From positions 1-38,539 of IMG/VR virus record IMGVR_UViG_3300025843_000003: a DNA stretch of 38,539 nucleotides; one strand, given 5' to 3'. The position numbers were made by a program, and so were the translations under genes. Below the pieces are notes generated by a model that saw only the letters and a program-made list of their open reading frames with translations, was not told where the DNA came from and did no database searches. Shown one piece after another: positions 23,233-31,877 of the stretch (its first letter is position 1; every line of letters begins with the position of its first letter). Source of the stretch: a virus.

Positions 23233-25806
23233 ATGGCCCGTGAAATCCCGACAAAATACGACGATCCTTTTTGGACTGGACTTGCTGCGAATACTGAGAA
23301 AAAGCTAGATTTGCCGTCTGGGCTGCTGGTATCTGTGCTGACCAATGGCGAGAAAACGAACGCTGACCGGGTAAGCCCTGCTGGAGCCAAAACGCCATTC
23401 CAAATCATCCCGCAGACGCGCTCGGGGGCAATGAAGAATTACGGAATTGACCCGTATCTAAGCCCAGAGAATGCGGCTGAAGTTGCCGGGTTGTTGCTTA
23501 AGGATTCGCTAAAGCGCAACCGGGGCGATGTGGAGCAGGCTGTGGGCGAGTATCACGGCGGCTTAGATCGCAAGGCATGGGGGCCGGTGAATGAGGCTTA
23601 CCGCAAACGAGTAATGGGCGGAATGGGCGCAGAGCCTACAGGCCAGCCACAAAGCACTTACGAGCGCCTCAAACAAGCCAATGAAGCCAGGACTTCGGGC
23701 GGCTCTGTATCGTCTGTCTATTCAGCTTATACATCCGGGAAAATGACGCCGGAGGATTCCGCGACTTTCGAGGATGCCGTTAAAAATGGACAGATCATGC
23801 TGCCACGCGGATCTGCACTCAAGTCAGCACCGGCACCCAAACAGGGTGGGAATATGGCCCCGCAGTCTGTGGCTGACGCATACGCAAGCGGCACGATGGA
23901 GCCGCAAGACAGGGCGCAGCTTGAGGGCTGGATCAAAGATGGCACAGTGACATTGCCGCCATCGAGCGTAAGCAAGATACCCACAGAACCGGGCGCAAAT
24001 CTCGTACCAACCGGGCCAGGGCCAGAGCCGACATTGGGAGAAAGAGCAATCGGCACGGGTGAGGCCGCACTGTCAGCAATTACCGGCATGACTGGCGGCG
24101 CTTTGGGCATGGCTGGCGGGTTGCCTGTTGGTCTTATAAAGGCTGCTGCAAAAGGCCAGCTAGGCACCCCGGAAGGCGCTAATCTTGTCGAACAAACAAT
24201 GGCAGAGGGCGCTGGAGCTTTGACTTATCAGCCCCGAACCCCGCAAGGCCAACAGCAGGTGCAGGCCGTAGGCAACGCATTGGCGCAAGCTCTGCCCGTT
24301 ATGCCGCTTACCGGAGAATTGCAGCTCCTAGGCCGTGCTGGGGCTACCGCTGGGCCATCCATCGGCGCGGCGCGTCAAATCGGCACACAAGCTGCGAAGG
24401 CGGGCGGGCAAGCTGTGGCGGCTGGTGCAAAGCAGGCAGGGCAGGCAATCGCGGCATTGCCTGGGCGCGCTGCCGAAGCTGTGGGCCTGCGTGAGCCTGC
24501 CGCAGCACCACGGCAGGCCGGTGGTAGTGGTGGCGCTGCTGGTGCAAGCCTGGAGACTGTGCGCGATTTGCAGGCGGCGGGGTTGCCTGTTCCTGTAGAG
24601 CTTACGCGTGGTGCGGCGCGGCGTGACGCAGGGCAGTTGGCTTTTGAAAAAGAGCAAATGAAGTCTGCTGAATTCGGCGAGCCACTACGCGCAAGAGCCG
24701 AAGCGAATAGCGACCAGATCATGAGCAATTTTGATGCATTTGTCGATGAAGTCGGCCCAACGGCATTTGAACCGTCTGATGTTGGCCGATCTGTCACGAA
24801 TGCGCTTGCCGCGAATGCAGCAAAAGACAAGGCAGCAATTCGCGTTGCGTTCAAAAATGCCGACAAAGCAGGCGAAACGGCGGCACCAGTCAATCTCGAT
24901 ACGCTGGTGGCACATCTTGAGCAGTCAGCCCCGGAAGCTGCAACGGCACCACTGTTGACGACTGCAATAGCACTCGCTAAAAAGCTGAAAATAGCGGAAG
25001 AAGTGAATGGGCAACTTGTCCCGCTGCCGAACGTCCCCATTAAAACTGCCGAACTATTCCGGCAAGCGATTAACCGGAACACGGGATTTGAGCCGACGAA
25101 TATTCGTCAATCGTCCATCATCAAACAACTTATTGACGAATCGACGGCAGGCCAGGGTGGGGATATTTATCGAGGCGCTCGGCGTCTGCGTGAAAATTTC
25201 GCAAAGCGTTATGAGAATCGGGCCATCATTGCAGACCTGATTAACAACCGAAAAGGCATGAGTGATCCACGCGTGGCAATCGACAAGGTGTTCAATCGAA
25301 CTGTGCTGAACGGTTCGCCGGAAGAATTGCTATTTCTTCGCAGGTCTTTGAAATCTAGCGGCCCCGATGGAGTGCAGGCGTGGAAAGATTTGCAAGGTGC
25401 CGCCATCAAGCACATCAAAGAATCATCTACAGCACTCTCCAAGGATAGTCTTGGCCGTGACATGGTTTCTGTTGCGAAGCTCAATCAGGCGGTAACGGCG
25501 TTAGAAAAAAATGGCAGGCTTGAAATCCTGTTTGGCAAAAAAGGCGCTGAACTCATGCGTACACTGAACGAGGTGGCAGGCTACGTGAACACTGTACCGC
25601 CTGGGACGCTTATCAACACAAGCGGTACGGCTGCAACCCTGATGGCTGCAATTGCGGAGGCTGGTCTTACTGGTGCGACAACAGGCATTCCATTGCCTAT
25701 AATCAGTGGACTTCGCCAAATATCGGCAAGCATCAAAAATGTCAAGTTGAGAAGGCGCATTCAGGATACGCTAAAAGCTCCAGAAAACCTACAAGGAAAT
25801 CCGTAA
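23233..25806 (+). CDS. DNA ejection protein, P22 gp16-like, with N-terminal lytic transglycosylase domain
   Basis: 857 aa, longer than P22 gp16 (609). Residues 25-120 look like a lytic transglycosylase: GLLVSVLTNGEKTNADRVSPAGAKTPFQIIPQTR, with Glu40 as candidate catalytic acid and the SPAGAKTPFQIIP motif. This is followed by a VEQAVGEYHGG helix. Two copies of a short VYSAYTSGKMTPED / VADAYASGTMEPQD repeat (about 155-230) follow. A Gly/Ala hydrophobic stretch near 275-310 and a helical C-terminal half complete it. It would open peptidoglycan and insert into the inner membrane during injection. It is the only peptidoglycan-cleaving domain I recognise in the genome. Confidence 0.85.
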   Translation: MAREIPTKYDDPFWTGLAANTEKKLDLPSGLLVSVLTNGEKTNADRVSPAGAKTPFQIIPQTRSGAMKNYGIDPYLSPENAAEVAGLLLKDSLKRNRGDVEQAVGEYHGGLDRKAWGPVNEAYRKRVMGGMGAEPTGQPQSTYERLKQANEARTSGGSVSSVYSAYTSGKMTPEDSATFEDAVKNGQIMLPRGSALKSAPAPKQGGNMAPQSVADAYASGTMEPQDRAQLEGWIKDGTVTLPPSSVSKIPTEPGANLVPTGPGPEPTLGERAIGTGEAALSAITGMTGGALGMAGGLPVGLIKAAAKGQLGTPEGANLVEQTMAEGAGALTYQPRTPQGQQQVQAVGNALAQALPVMPLTGELQLLGRAGATAGPSIGAARQIGTQAAKAGGQAVAAGAKQAGQAIAALPGRAAEAVGLREPAAAPRQAGGSGGAAGASLETVRDLQAAGLPVPVELTRGAARRDAGQLAFEKEQMKSAEFGEPLRARAEANSDQIMSNFDAFVDEVGPTAFEPSDVGRSVTNALAANAAKDKAAIRVAFKNADKAGETAAPVNLDTLVAHLEQSAPEAATAPLLTTAIALAKKLKIAEEVNGQLVPLPNVPIKTAELFRQAINRNTGFEPTNIRQSSIIKQLIDESTAGQGGDIYRGARRLRENFAKRYENRAIIADLINNRKGMSDPRVAIDKVFNRTVLNGSPEELLFLRRSLKSSGPDGVQAWKDLQGAAIKHIKESSTALSKDSLGRDMVSVAKLNQAVTALEKNGRLEILFGKKGAELMRTLNEVAGYVNTVPPGTLINTSGTAATLMAAIAEAGLTGATTGIPLPIISGLRQISASIKNVKLRRRIQDTLKAPENLQGNP

Positions 25807-25808
25807 TC

Positions 25809-27797
25809 ATGACTGCAACTTTTGTACCTATCCCTTTTCCTGTATTCTCCGATGCGGCCGGAAGGCCGTTAGAGTCAGGGAATATCTACATTGGCAAGCC
25901 GAACCTTGATCCTCAAACATTCCCGATGCAAATCTACTGGGATGAGGCGCTCACAATCCCAGCGGCTCAGCCAGTTCGGACTATTGGGGGTTATTCGGTC
26001 AGGAATGGCTCTCCCGCCAAGATTTTTGTCAATGGCGATTACAGTATTCGCGTAACTGACAAAAATGGGGTGTCAATTTACCTTGCGCCAATCACGGCTA
26101 GTCAACTTGGCAGTAATCAGATTACATTTACTCCATCCGGTACGGGTTCCGTTTCAACGACTACACAAAGCAAGCTCCAAGAATCGGTAAGCGTTAAAGA
26201 CTTTGGCGCAGTTGGTGATGCCGTTACGAGCGATCAAGCCGCCATTACGGCCGCTGTCAATTCCGCATACACTCGCGGCGCTGAGCTTTTTTGGCCTATC
26301 GGGAATTATCTGACCACTGCAAGTTTCAGCAATTTCCATTCAATCCGGCATTCCGGCCCAGGCGTGGTAATTCGTGGATCAGGTACTTTTTACGCATCCC
26401 CGCGTGAGGCGCAGGAGAACATTATTTATGCGGCATCGACTGGAGTGCTTGGCAATGACGGGCTTTCCTCGTCAACTCCGACTACGCTTCAAGGTGCATT
26501 TAACATCCTGATGACTCATGATTACCTAGAAGGTAATTGGCGCATTAAATTAGCTGCCGGTAATTACACTGGCGGCGCAAGGATTGGCCGAGCAAATGAG
26601 TCGGAGGTCAACCCCAACTCCGATTCGTACAAAAATAATAATATTGAATCAAAAAATTTCATTATTATCGAAGGGCCGGATGTTGGTTATATCCCGTCTT
26701 CAAATCCGTTTCCTACGCCAACCGCCTTGTTTGATGGGGTATCTGCTGCAGCAATTGGCATTGAGGCATACAACGTAAAATTGCTAATCAAGAACCTGAA
26801 ATTCTCAAACTACAACGGCTCGACAAGCTCCGGCGGCGTTATTGGCGATGGTTGTGAAATTAGAACCGAGAATGTGCATACCAGTGGATGCTATTATGGG
26901 TTGTCAAATTTCCGAGGACTGCTGGAGATTCGTGGTGGCTGGCTGTATGGAAGCGCAACAAAGCAATACACCGGCATCCGATCAATGTTTTTGAATAAAC
27001 ATGAAGTCGGATCACAGATTGCTGGAGGTATCGGACAGGGGCCGAAAATTACTTTCTGTAATTTTGGATTGTTTGTGCAAGAGGGCGGAACAGGTCACTC
27101 TGATTATGTCCAGTACGAAGATTGTGGCGATGCAATCCGAGTAACTGTGAATTCTCGCGTAAACTATAGTGGAAGCGATTTTAAACGCTGCGAACGTGCT
27201 GTTCGGGTTGATTTTAATTCGGTTATTTACGAATCTGGAGCCAATTACAACCTTGGAACTGCTGACGCATGTCTTGAGCTGGTGGCAATTCAAAACGGTG
27301 GCGTTGACGAAACGCGTGACAGCTACGCCAACACCGCCGTTTCTACCGACTATTTGAACACCTCAACAACGATAACCGGCACGCTTGTATCGACGCCAAT
27401 CCTGGTCAAAACTTTAGCGCGCGGGCGGTTTGCGCCAAGCCTGCAAAGCATCCGAAAGCCGCAAGGGATTCGCATTTCTGGGTTTGGCTCACTTACCGGA
27501 ACCGCTGGGGCCAAGCAAATAAAAATTCGGCTTGGAGGTGTGCTGGCTGGCTCTGTCAGCGTCACCGCTGCGACAGTCGGCAGTTTTCGGTTTGATTCTG
27601 ATGTTCTGTTTTTTGCTCCAGCAGTTCAGCGCGGTGGGATTACCGTGTCGCCACACCAATCGGTCATCTATTCGAATTATGTAGCAACAACAGTTGATAT
27701 GATGGCTGCAGATCAAGCCATCCAGTTTGAAGTTCAATTGGTAAATGCTGCCGACTCGATCACTATTGATAGTTGTGTTTTTGAAATTATTGGATAA
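25809..27797 (+). CDS. Tailspike with P22-type head-binding domain
   Basis: 662 aa (P22 gp9: 667). Residues 1-105 match the P22 tailspike head-binding domain (VFSDAAGRPLESGNIYIGKPNLDPQTFPMQIYWDEAL). A short linker leads to SVKDFGAVGDAVTSDQAAI (about 126-146), the hallmark start of a pectate-lyase-like beta-helix, continuing to about 520. The C terminus is a different beta domain. The beta-helix should bind or cleave a host surface glycan. Specificity cannot be read from sequence. Confidence 0.93.
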   Translation: MTATFVPIPFPVFSDAAGRPLESGNIYIGKPNLDPQTFPMQIYWDEALTIPAAQPVRTIGGYSVRNGSPAKIFVNGDYSIRVTDKNGVSIYLAPITASQLGSNQITFTPSGTGSVSTTTQSKLQESVSVKDFGAVGDAVTSDQAAITAAVNSAYTRGAELFWPIGNYLTTASFSNFHSIRHSGPGVVIRGSGTFYASPREAQENIIYAASTGVLGNDGLSSSTPTTLQGAFNILMTHDYLEGNWRIKLAAGNYTGGARIGRANESEVNPNSDSYKNNNIESKNFIIIEGPDVGYIPSSNPFPTPTALFDGVSAAAIGIEAYNVKLLIKNLKFSNYNGSTSSGGVIGDGCEIRTENVHTSGCYYGLSNFRGLLEIRGGWLYGSATKQYTGIRSMFLNKHEVGSQIAGGIGQGPKITFCNFGLFVQEGGTGHSDYVQYEDCGDAIRVTVNSRVNYSGSDFKRCERAVRVDFNSVIYESGANYNLGTADACLELVAIQNGGVDETRDSYANTAVSTDYLNTSTTITGTLVSTPILVKTLARGRFAPSLQSIRKPQGIRISGFGSLTGTAGAKQIKIRLGGVLAGSVSVTAATVGSFRFDSDVLFFAPAVQRGGITVSPHQSVIYSNYVATTVDMMAADQAIQFEVQLVNAADSITIDSCVFEIIG

Positions 27798-27801
27798 ATA
27801 A

Positions 27802-28233
27802 ATGGCTGAACCCACGTCAACCACCATCGCGGCAGCAACAATCGCCGCTGCTGCAACCACCATCCCCGTACTGACGATTCTCGGCGTCCCGCTTGGCGTC
27901 CCGCCCGAAACCCTTATTGCTGGATTTTTTGGCGGCCTTGTAGGCGTTATTCTCCTTAACACCGTGCCATCATCTGATGTGGGTATGTGGCCCGCACTCT
28001 GGACGACGGCGCGGCGCATGGCGGTAACATTCGCCAGCAGCCTGACCGCCGGGTATGTTGCGCCGATGTTCTCCGGCATCATCGCTGCAGTCCCTGGCGT
28101 GACGCCCTACGGCGCGCTGCTGGGGTCTGCGTTCCTTGTTGGAGCCGGGGCGCAGCGCATCATGGCCAAGGCCGTCCAAAAATTAGCACCACCGGCAGAC
28201 GCCCCAGAGATAAAGGCTTCATGCAATGACTGA
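27802..28233 (+). CDS. Putative holin
   Basis: 143 aa with hydrophobic segments at about 7-30 (TIAAATIAAAATTIPVLTILGV), 38-54 (LIAGFFGGLVGVILLN) and 76-105. A charged C terminus follows. It resembles the proteobacterial phage holins of the GFFGGLVGV / LVGAGAQ type. It follows the tailspike and precedes another small membrane protein, a usual lysis-cassette position. No endolysin is found alongside. Confidence 0.65.
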   Translation: MAEPTSTTIAAATIAAAATTIPVLTILGVPLGVPPETLIAGFFGGLVGVILLNTVPSSDVGMWPALWTTARRMAVTFASSLTAGYVAPMFSGIIAAVPGVTPYGALLGSAFLVGAGAQRIMAKAVQKLAPPADAPEIKASCND

Positions 28234-28561
28234 TATGACCCCCCTCCTTCATGCCACTTCTGGGCTGATTGTGCTTGCTGAGGCGCATCGCCGGTTTGAC
28301 GCGGCCCGGCTGACCTGCGCCAGCCTGTCACGCCGCCAGCGGGCATTGCAGGCGCTACACGTCGTAGCCTGGCTGCTGCTGGCCTTCCCTGCCGTGGTTG
28401 CGGTCTTTGCGCCACTTATTTCTGTTGCTGGCCCGCCGATTTGCTGGCGCGGCCTGTCAATCGACATGGTGACGCCACCCAGCACTGTTGATGTGCTTGT
28501 GCTGGGTGGATTTGCCGTCATGGTCGTGCGCGACTGGCTGGATTCGCCATGTACCCGATAG
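28226..28561 (+). CDS. Small membrane protein, holin/antiholin candidate
   Basis: 111 aa, overlapping the putative holin by 8 bp. Basic N-terminal part (AEAHRRFDAARLTCASLSRRQRAL), then two hydrophobic stretches: WLLLAFPAVVAVFAPLISVAG (about 48-68) and VDVLVLGGFAVMVVRDWL. It could be an antiholin, second holin or spanin-like factor. No lipobox or coiled-coil periplasmic domain supports Rz. Confidence 0.5.
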   Translation: MTDMTPLLHATSGLIVLAEAHRRFDAARLTCASLSRRQRALQALHVVAWLLLAFPAVVAVFAPLISVAGPPICWRGLSIDMVTPPSTVDVLVLGGFAVMVVRDWLDSPCTR

Positions 28562-28611
28562 CCTGGGCGCTCTGGTGGGCGTGGCTGCGCGGCAAGCTTC
28601 CTCCGCTCTGA
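28549..28611 (+). CDS. Possible 20-aa hydrophobic peptide ending the late operon
   Basis: MYPIAWALWWAWLRGKLPPL, overlapping the previous stop by 13 bp and ending just before the terminator. Four Trp residues in a short amphipathic helix resemble membrane-active peptides. There is no independent ribosome site beyond coupling, so this is tentative. Confidence 0.25.
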   Translation: MYPIAWALWWAWLRGKLPPL

Positions 28612-28624
28612 TGCCGTGAAACGC

Positions 28625-28656
28625 AAAAAAGCCCGCCACCTTTCGGCGCGGGCTTT
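28625..28656. terminator. Bidirectional terminator between convergent operons
   Basis: GCCCGC (28631-28636) and GCGGGC (28648-28653) with flanking AAA/TTT. Six A on the left give a strong T run for leftward transcripts, and TTT follows on the right. It ends both the late operon and the leftward operon. Confidence 0.9.
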
Positions 28657-28672
28657 GGTTGAAGCTCGGTTG

Positions 28673-29236
28673 CTACTTTTGCGCCAACTTGGCAATTTCC
28701 GCATCAATCGCCGCATCCAGTGACTCATAGCTTTTCAGCATCCGCCCGCCGAAGCCATCCTTTTCTGTAATGGTGGAACTTCCGCTGTAAATTTCACGCA
28801 GCCACACATAACGCGCTGCGTTCTTTGCCATGGCGTCGCGCTCTGCGGTCATTACAGCCAGTTCGGCGCGCAGCTTGTCGCTTTGAGTCTCCTGCGCTGC
28901 AATGATGCCGTCCTTGCGGCGCATGGTGTTCACCTGCCATGCACTTTCCAGTCGTGCGATTTCCGCATCCTTCGCGGCCAGAGCGGCCAGAGCGTCGGAC
29001 TGACGGACAACGGCAAAGCCCCTGCCTTCAGCGCAGGTTTCCCAACCTTTGCGATCCGGCAAGGTTGCTCCGGCCTGAATCCATGCTGCCACCGGCATGG
29101 CCGCGTCCCCGACTGGCGCGGGCGGCACCACTTCAATCGGCGGCGCTTTCATGCCAGTGAGCGTGGCAATGAAGTCAATCGACGCCTGGAGTACAGCGTC
29201 TTTTTGCTGCGCGGCAAGGGTTTTATTTTGGTTCAT
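28673..29236 (-). CDS. Unknown coiled-coil phage protein
   Basis: 187 aa. Central helix KDAEIARLESAWQV...QETQSDKLRAELAVMTAERDAMAKNAARYVWLREIY. The final ...RYVWLREIY...LDAAIDAEIAKL segment recurs in many small proteobacterial phage proteins of unknown function. It is the last gene of the leftward operon, preceded by a GC hairpin (29249-29265). Confidence 0.65.
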   Translation of the reverse strand: MNQNKTLAAQQKDAVLQASIDFIATLTGMKAPPIEVVPPAPVGDAAMPVAAWIQAGATLPDRKGWETCAEGRGFAVVRQSDALAALAAKDAEIARLESAWQVNTMRRKDGIIAAQETQSDKLRAELAVMTAERDAMAKNAARYVWLREIYSGSSTITEKDGFGGRMLKSYESLDAAIDAEIAKLAQK

Positions 29237-29248
29237 GGTTTTCTTTCT

Positions 29249-29265
29249 GCCCGCGCGCGGCGGGC
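29249..29265 (-). promoter_or_regulatory. GC-rich leader hairpin, copy 1
   Basis: GCCCGC-gcgcg-GCGGGC, 11 bp upstream of the start region of the 28673-29236 gene. The same 17-bp palindromic unit occurs at 29842-29858 before another leftward gene. No T run follows, so it is more likely a leader stabiliser or translational element than a terminator. Confidence 0.6.
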
Positions 29266-29275
29266 GTGGTTTAAA

Positions 29276-29485
29276 TCAGGTGTTACAGGCCGGGCACGGG
29301 ATGCCGCGCTTTGCCTCGGTGACGGTGCTGAAATTGATCCAGCCGGTTTCGGCCCCGCATTTGATGCAAGTCATTCGGCACTGGTTGTCATCTGGCGGGC
29401 CGCTGCCGCGTGCGTCGCTGACGTGCATCAGCACCCGGTGCAGCGCCCTTTTCTTTGTCTCTGGGAAAAGGTCGGGGGTTTTCAT
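29276..29485 (-). CDS. Small zinc-ribbon protein
   Basis: 69 aa from the ATG that overlaps the upstream stop (ATGA at 29482-29485). It ends TCIKCGAETGWINFSTVTEAKRGIPCPACNT: two CxxC pairs about 25 residues apart, a zinc-ribbon arrangement common in phage DNA-associated small proteins. The N-terminal half MKTPDLFPETKKRALHRVLMHV is helical. Function unknown. Confidence 0.65.
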   Translation of the reverse strand: MKTPDLFPETKKRALHRVLMHVSDARGSGPPDDNQCRMTCIKCGAETGWINFSTVTEAKRGIPCPACNT

Positions 29486-29826
29486 GCCGCCCTGCGACTT
29501 GTGCATTTCAACCATTTACCAAATCCGCCGCTCACATCCGAGTTCAGGTAGTCCCGGTAGCGTTGCTGGCCGCGTGTCAGCTTGGGGCGCTTCGGGCTGT
29601 GCTGTTCAATGTGGGCAATACCCTGCGGTGTGACGTGGAAAATGTCGTCGCCACCGGAAATTGCAGAGCCAGCGCGGCGCGTCATCAGACCATCCTTGAC
29701 CAGCGCCATGCAGTTGTCGTAGTCGTTTGAGCCGGGGCCTGTGCAGAAGTGATTCCGTTGTCGGCTCCCTTCTCCGTATTGATTTGCTCCGATTGAGTGC
29801 TGGAGGATTTGGAGTTTGCTGTCCAT
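29482..29826 (-). CDS. Small phage protein, winged-helix-like
   Basis: 114 aa, start at MDSKLQILQHSIGANQYG with AAGGA upstream. Then NHFCTGPGSNDYDNCMALVKDGLMTRR and DDIFHVTPQGIAHIEQHSP, which matches the winged-helix type of small phage proteins. The DYDNCMALVKDGLM helix and FHVTPQG wing resemble regulators of transcription, but no partner is known. Confidence 0.65.
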   Translation of the reverse strand: MDSKLQILQHSIGANQYGEGSRQRNHFCTGPGSNDYDNCMALVKDGLMTRRAGSAISGGDDIFHVTPQGIAHIEQHSPKRPKLTRGQQRYRDYLNSDVSGGFGKWLKCTSRRAA

Positions 29827-29841
29827 GATTTTTCCTTGAGT

Positions 29842-29858
29842 GCCCGCGCGCGGCGGGC
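29842..29858 (-). promoter_or_regulatory. GC-rich leader hairpin, copy 2
   Basis: Same 17-bp unit as 29249-29265, located between the methyltransferase gene and the start of 29482-29826, 10-11 bp before the ribosome site. Confidence 0.6.
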
Positions 29859-29864
29859 GGTTGG

Positions 29865-31106
29865 TTATGCGGATTTCTTGCCAAGTTCGGCGGCCATGCG
29901 GCGACCAATCCAGGCGGCGCAAGGCACAGCCCAGGAGTTGCCCAGCATCTTGTAGCGCGGTCCATCGGCAATCGCCGTCTGGCACTGCTCAAGCGACATC
30001 ACGCCGCCCCGCGCCAGATACTTGATGTAGTCGTGGTCCAGCTTTTCCGGGTTGATCTTCTTGCGCCTGCCGGGGATCAGCGAGTAGTCATCGGGAAATC
30101 CCTGTAGGCGCTCACACTCGCGCGGGGTAAGTCGGCGGATGCTCATGGCTGTCAGCAGCGCCGGGGGTGGACTATTCGCGTCCAGGCAGGCCGTGCGCTC
30201 GTAGAAAATCTTGCCCGCGTTATTGCTGGTGGTGTTGTGCAGCTTGCTGGCACAAAAGGCGTAGGGTGCCTCATGGTTGCAGTTGAGCGTCGGAGCGATT
30301 TCGGCACCGATTTCGGCACCGCCTTGACCCGTGGCGACGCATAAAGTTCGCACCGCGACTACCGGGTCTTGACCTCTGGTGTCTCCTGCGCGCTCGACTC
30401 CCCTGCCACTTGCAGTAAGGCTTGGAGCAAGGTCGTGGGCAGTGCCTTTCCCCACTTCTCTGCGCGGCGCAGAATCCCGGCGCAGGCCGTCGAACTCAAA
30501 AAGTACCGCTGCGGGATCGAAGCCGTTTCGAGCACTTCCGACAACAAACACACGGCGGCGTCGTTGGGCCAGTCCGAAATATTGGGCATCCAGGATGCGC
30601 CACGCTGCTGTTCGGCTGGGGCCAGAAACACAACCCGCATCCGGCCAGCCGTCGGGCGCATTAAGTGGCTCATCACCCCCACATAATTGTGCGAGGAAGC
30701 AGCCGAAGGCGTTATCTCGGACGCTGAGGAGTCCGGGGACGTTTTCATATAGACACACGACAGCAGGTCGTCCGTGGGAAATGCGAATTCTGTCTGCATG
30801 GTCGATAAGTTCCGTGTAAATAAGGGTGAGGTTGCCCCGGTCATCATCCAGACTGGCGCGAGTTCCGGCAACAGAAAACGCCTGGCATGGCGGGCCGCCG
30901 ACAATCGCGTCTGCGTCGATGAATATCTGTTCCGGCCAGTTTTTATACTGGGTCATATCGCCCAGATTTGGGACGCTGGGGTAATGGTGTGCGAGAACGG
31001 AAGATGGGGTGGCATCTATCTCGCTAAATGCAATCGCCTCCCATCCGAGGGGATTGAATGCGACGGACGCCGCATCAATCCCGGAGCACAGTGAAATGAA
31101 TTTCAT
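29865..31106 (-). CDS. C5-cytosine DNA methyltransferase (orphan)
   Basis: 413 aa from ATG 31106 (AAGGA upstream; a longer frame upstream is not needed). Motif I is FISLCSGIDAASVAF (3-17). Motif IV GGPPCQAFS (70-78) holds the catalytic Cys74. Motif VI is ENV (121-123), VIII is QRRRRVFVVG (181-190) and X is GNSWAVP (about 389-395). The target-recognition region is roughly 200-330. No restriction nuclease gene is adjacent, so protection of phage DNA from host restriction is the usual role. The recognition sequence cannot be deduced. Confidence 0.93.
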   Translation of the reverse strand: MKFISLCSGIDAASVAFNPLGWEAIAFSEIDATPSSVLAHHYPSVPNLGDMTQYKNWPEQIFIDADAIVGGPPCQAFSVAGTRASLDDDRGNLTLIYTELIDHADRIRISHGRPAVVCLYENVPGLLSVRDNAFGCFLAQLCGGDEPLNAPDGWPDAGCVSGPSRTAAWRILDAQYFGLAQRRRRVFVVGSARNGFDPAAVLFEFDGLRRDSAPRREVGKGTAHDLAPSLTASGRGVERAGDTRGQDPVVAVRTLCVATGQGGAEIGAEIAPTLNCNHEAPYAFCASKLHNTTSNNAGKIFYERTACLDANSPPPALLTAMSIRRLTPRECERLQGFPDDYSLIPGRRKKINPEKLDHDYIKYLARGGVMSLEQCQTAIADGPRYKMLGNSWAVPCAAWIGRRMAAELGKKSA

Positions 31107-31121
31107 ACAATCCTTGGAAAC

Positions 31122-31144
31122 AAAAAAGCCGCTGTGATGCGGCT
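31122..31144 (-). terminator. Leftward intrinsic terminator before the methyltransferase
   Basis: AGCCGC/GCGGCT stem (31127-31132, 31139-31144) followed leftward by a T run. It lies about 15 bp upstream of the methyltransferase ATG. Confidence 0.8.
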
Positions 31145-31173
31145 GTGAATTGGTTCGGCGCGGGCCGAGTGCG

Positions 31174-31791
31174 TCAGGCTTGCGGCAGCGCTCCCTCAAG
31201 GATTTCGTGCTGCTCGCCTTCTGCAACCGTGACCGGGGCCAGCACCAGGCGGCCGGACAGCAAGGCCTCCTTGACGGCGTTGAACTCCCAGGCGTAGCAC
31301 TGGCTTTCCACGTAAACGCGCATGCCGTCGCGGTAGTCGTGCTTTTTGCGCTTGATGAAGGCTTCGGCCGCGTCATTTGTGAAGTGCGAATTGACGTACT
31401 CCCATTCCTCTTTCCAGCCGGTGACAGTGTGGCCGGGTAGTTCGGCCAGCACGCCCAACTGTTCAGAGATGTCCAGACTCAGAAAATCCAGATCGTGGGC
31501 GGCCTGTGCCAGCGCGTTGATGTCTTCCTGCGAACTCTCATCGCAGGCGTCCCAGTATTCTTTCGGGCTGTACCAGATTGAGTCATCGCAATGGACCAGC
31601 GTGGAGTCGCTGTCGCAGTAATCGAGGTCAATGCCCGAAATGATCCGCCTGGCTTGCACGATAAACAGGGCGTCGGCCGTGCCATGCTCGCCTACGCCCT
31701 CGCCCACGCAGTCATGGCGCAGGCGGGTGATGAAGTCGGCAAAGGTTTCGGCGTCCAGCGGCGCGCCGGTTGCGAGTGATTTTTTGATCAT
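31174..31791 (-). CDS. Unknown phage protein
   Basis: 205 aa. N-terminal FADFITRLRHDCVGEGVGEHGTADALFIVQAR, then Asp-rich middle (SGIDLDYCDSDSTLVHCDD), and a C-terminal FIKRKKHDYRDGMRVYVESQCYAWEFNAVKEALLSGRLV segment. The latter resembles uncharacterised proteins seen in Burkholderiales phages. Its acidic, soluble nature could suit a DNA mimic or inhibitor, but that is speculative. Preceded by AAGGG; leftward terminators flank it. Confidence 0.65.
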   Translation of the reverse strand: MIKKSLATGAPLDAETFADFITRLRHDCVGEGVGEHGTADALFIVQARRIISGIDLDYCDSDSTLVHCDDSIWYSPKEYWDACDESSQEDINALAQAAHDLDFLSLDISEQLGVLAELPGHTVTGWKEEWEYVNSHFTNDAAEAFIKRKKHDYRDGMRVYVESQCYAWEFNAVKEALLSGRLVLAPVTVAEGEQHEILEGALPQA

Positions 31792-31808
31792 GATTTTCCC
31801 TTGGAAAT

Positions 31809-31831
31809 AAAAAGCCGTTTGTCAGGCGGCT
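31809..31831 (-). terminator. Leftward intrinsic terminator
   Basis: AGCCG (31813-31817) pairs with CGGCT (31827-31831), followed leftward by TTTTTATTTCC just before the ribosome site of 31174-31791. Sequence and position parallel the terminator at 31122-31144. Confidence 0.7.
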
Positions 31832-31877
31832 GTAAAAAGTGATCGGCGCGGCAGGGACGCCAGCGCGATTAGGATTC

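Noticed and set aside
30359-30904. Frames opposite and alternate to the methyltransferase gene
   Set aside because: The minus-strand methyltransferase has all catalytic motifs in order; the others lack domains.
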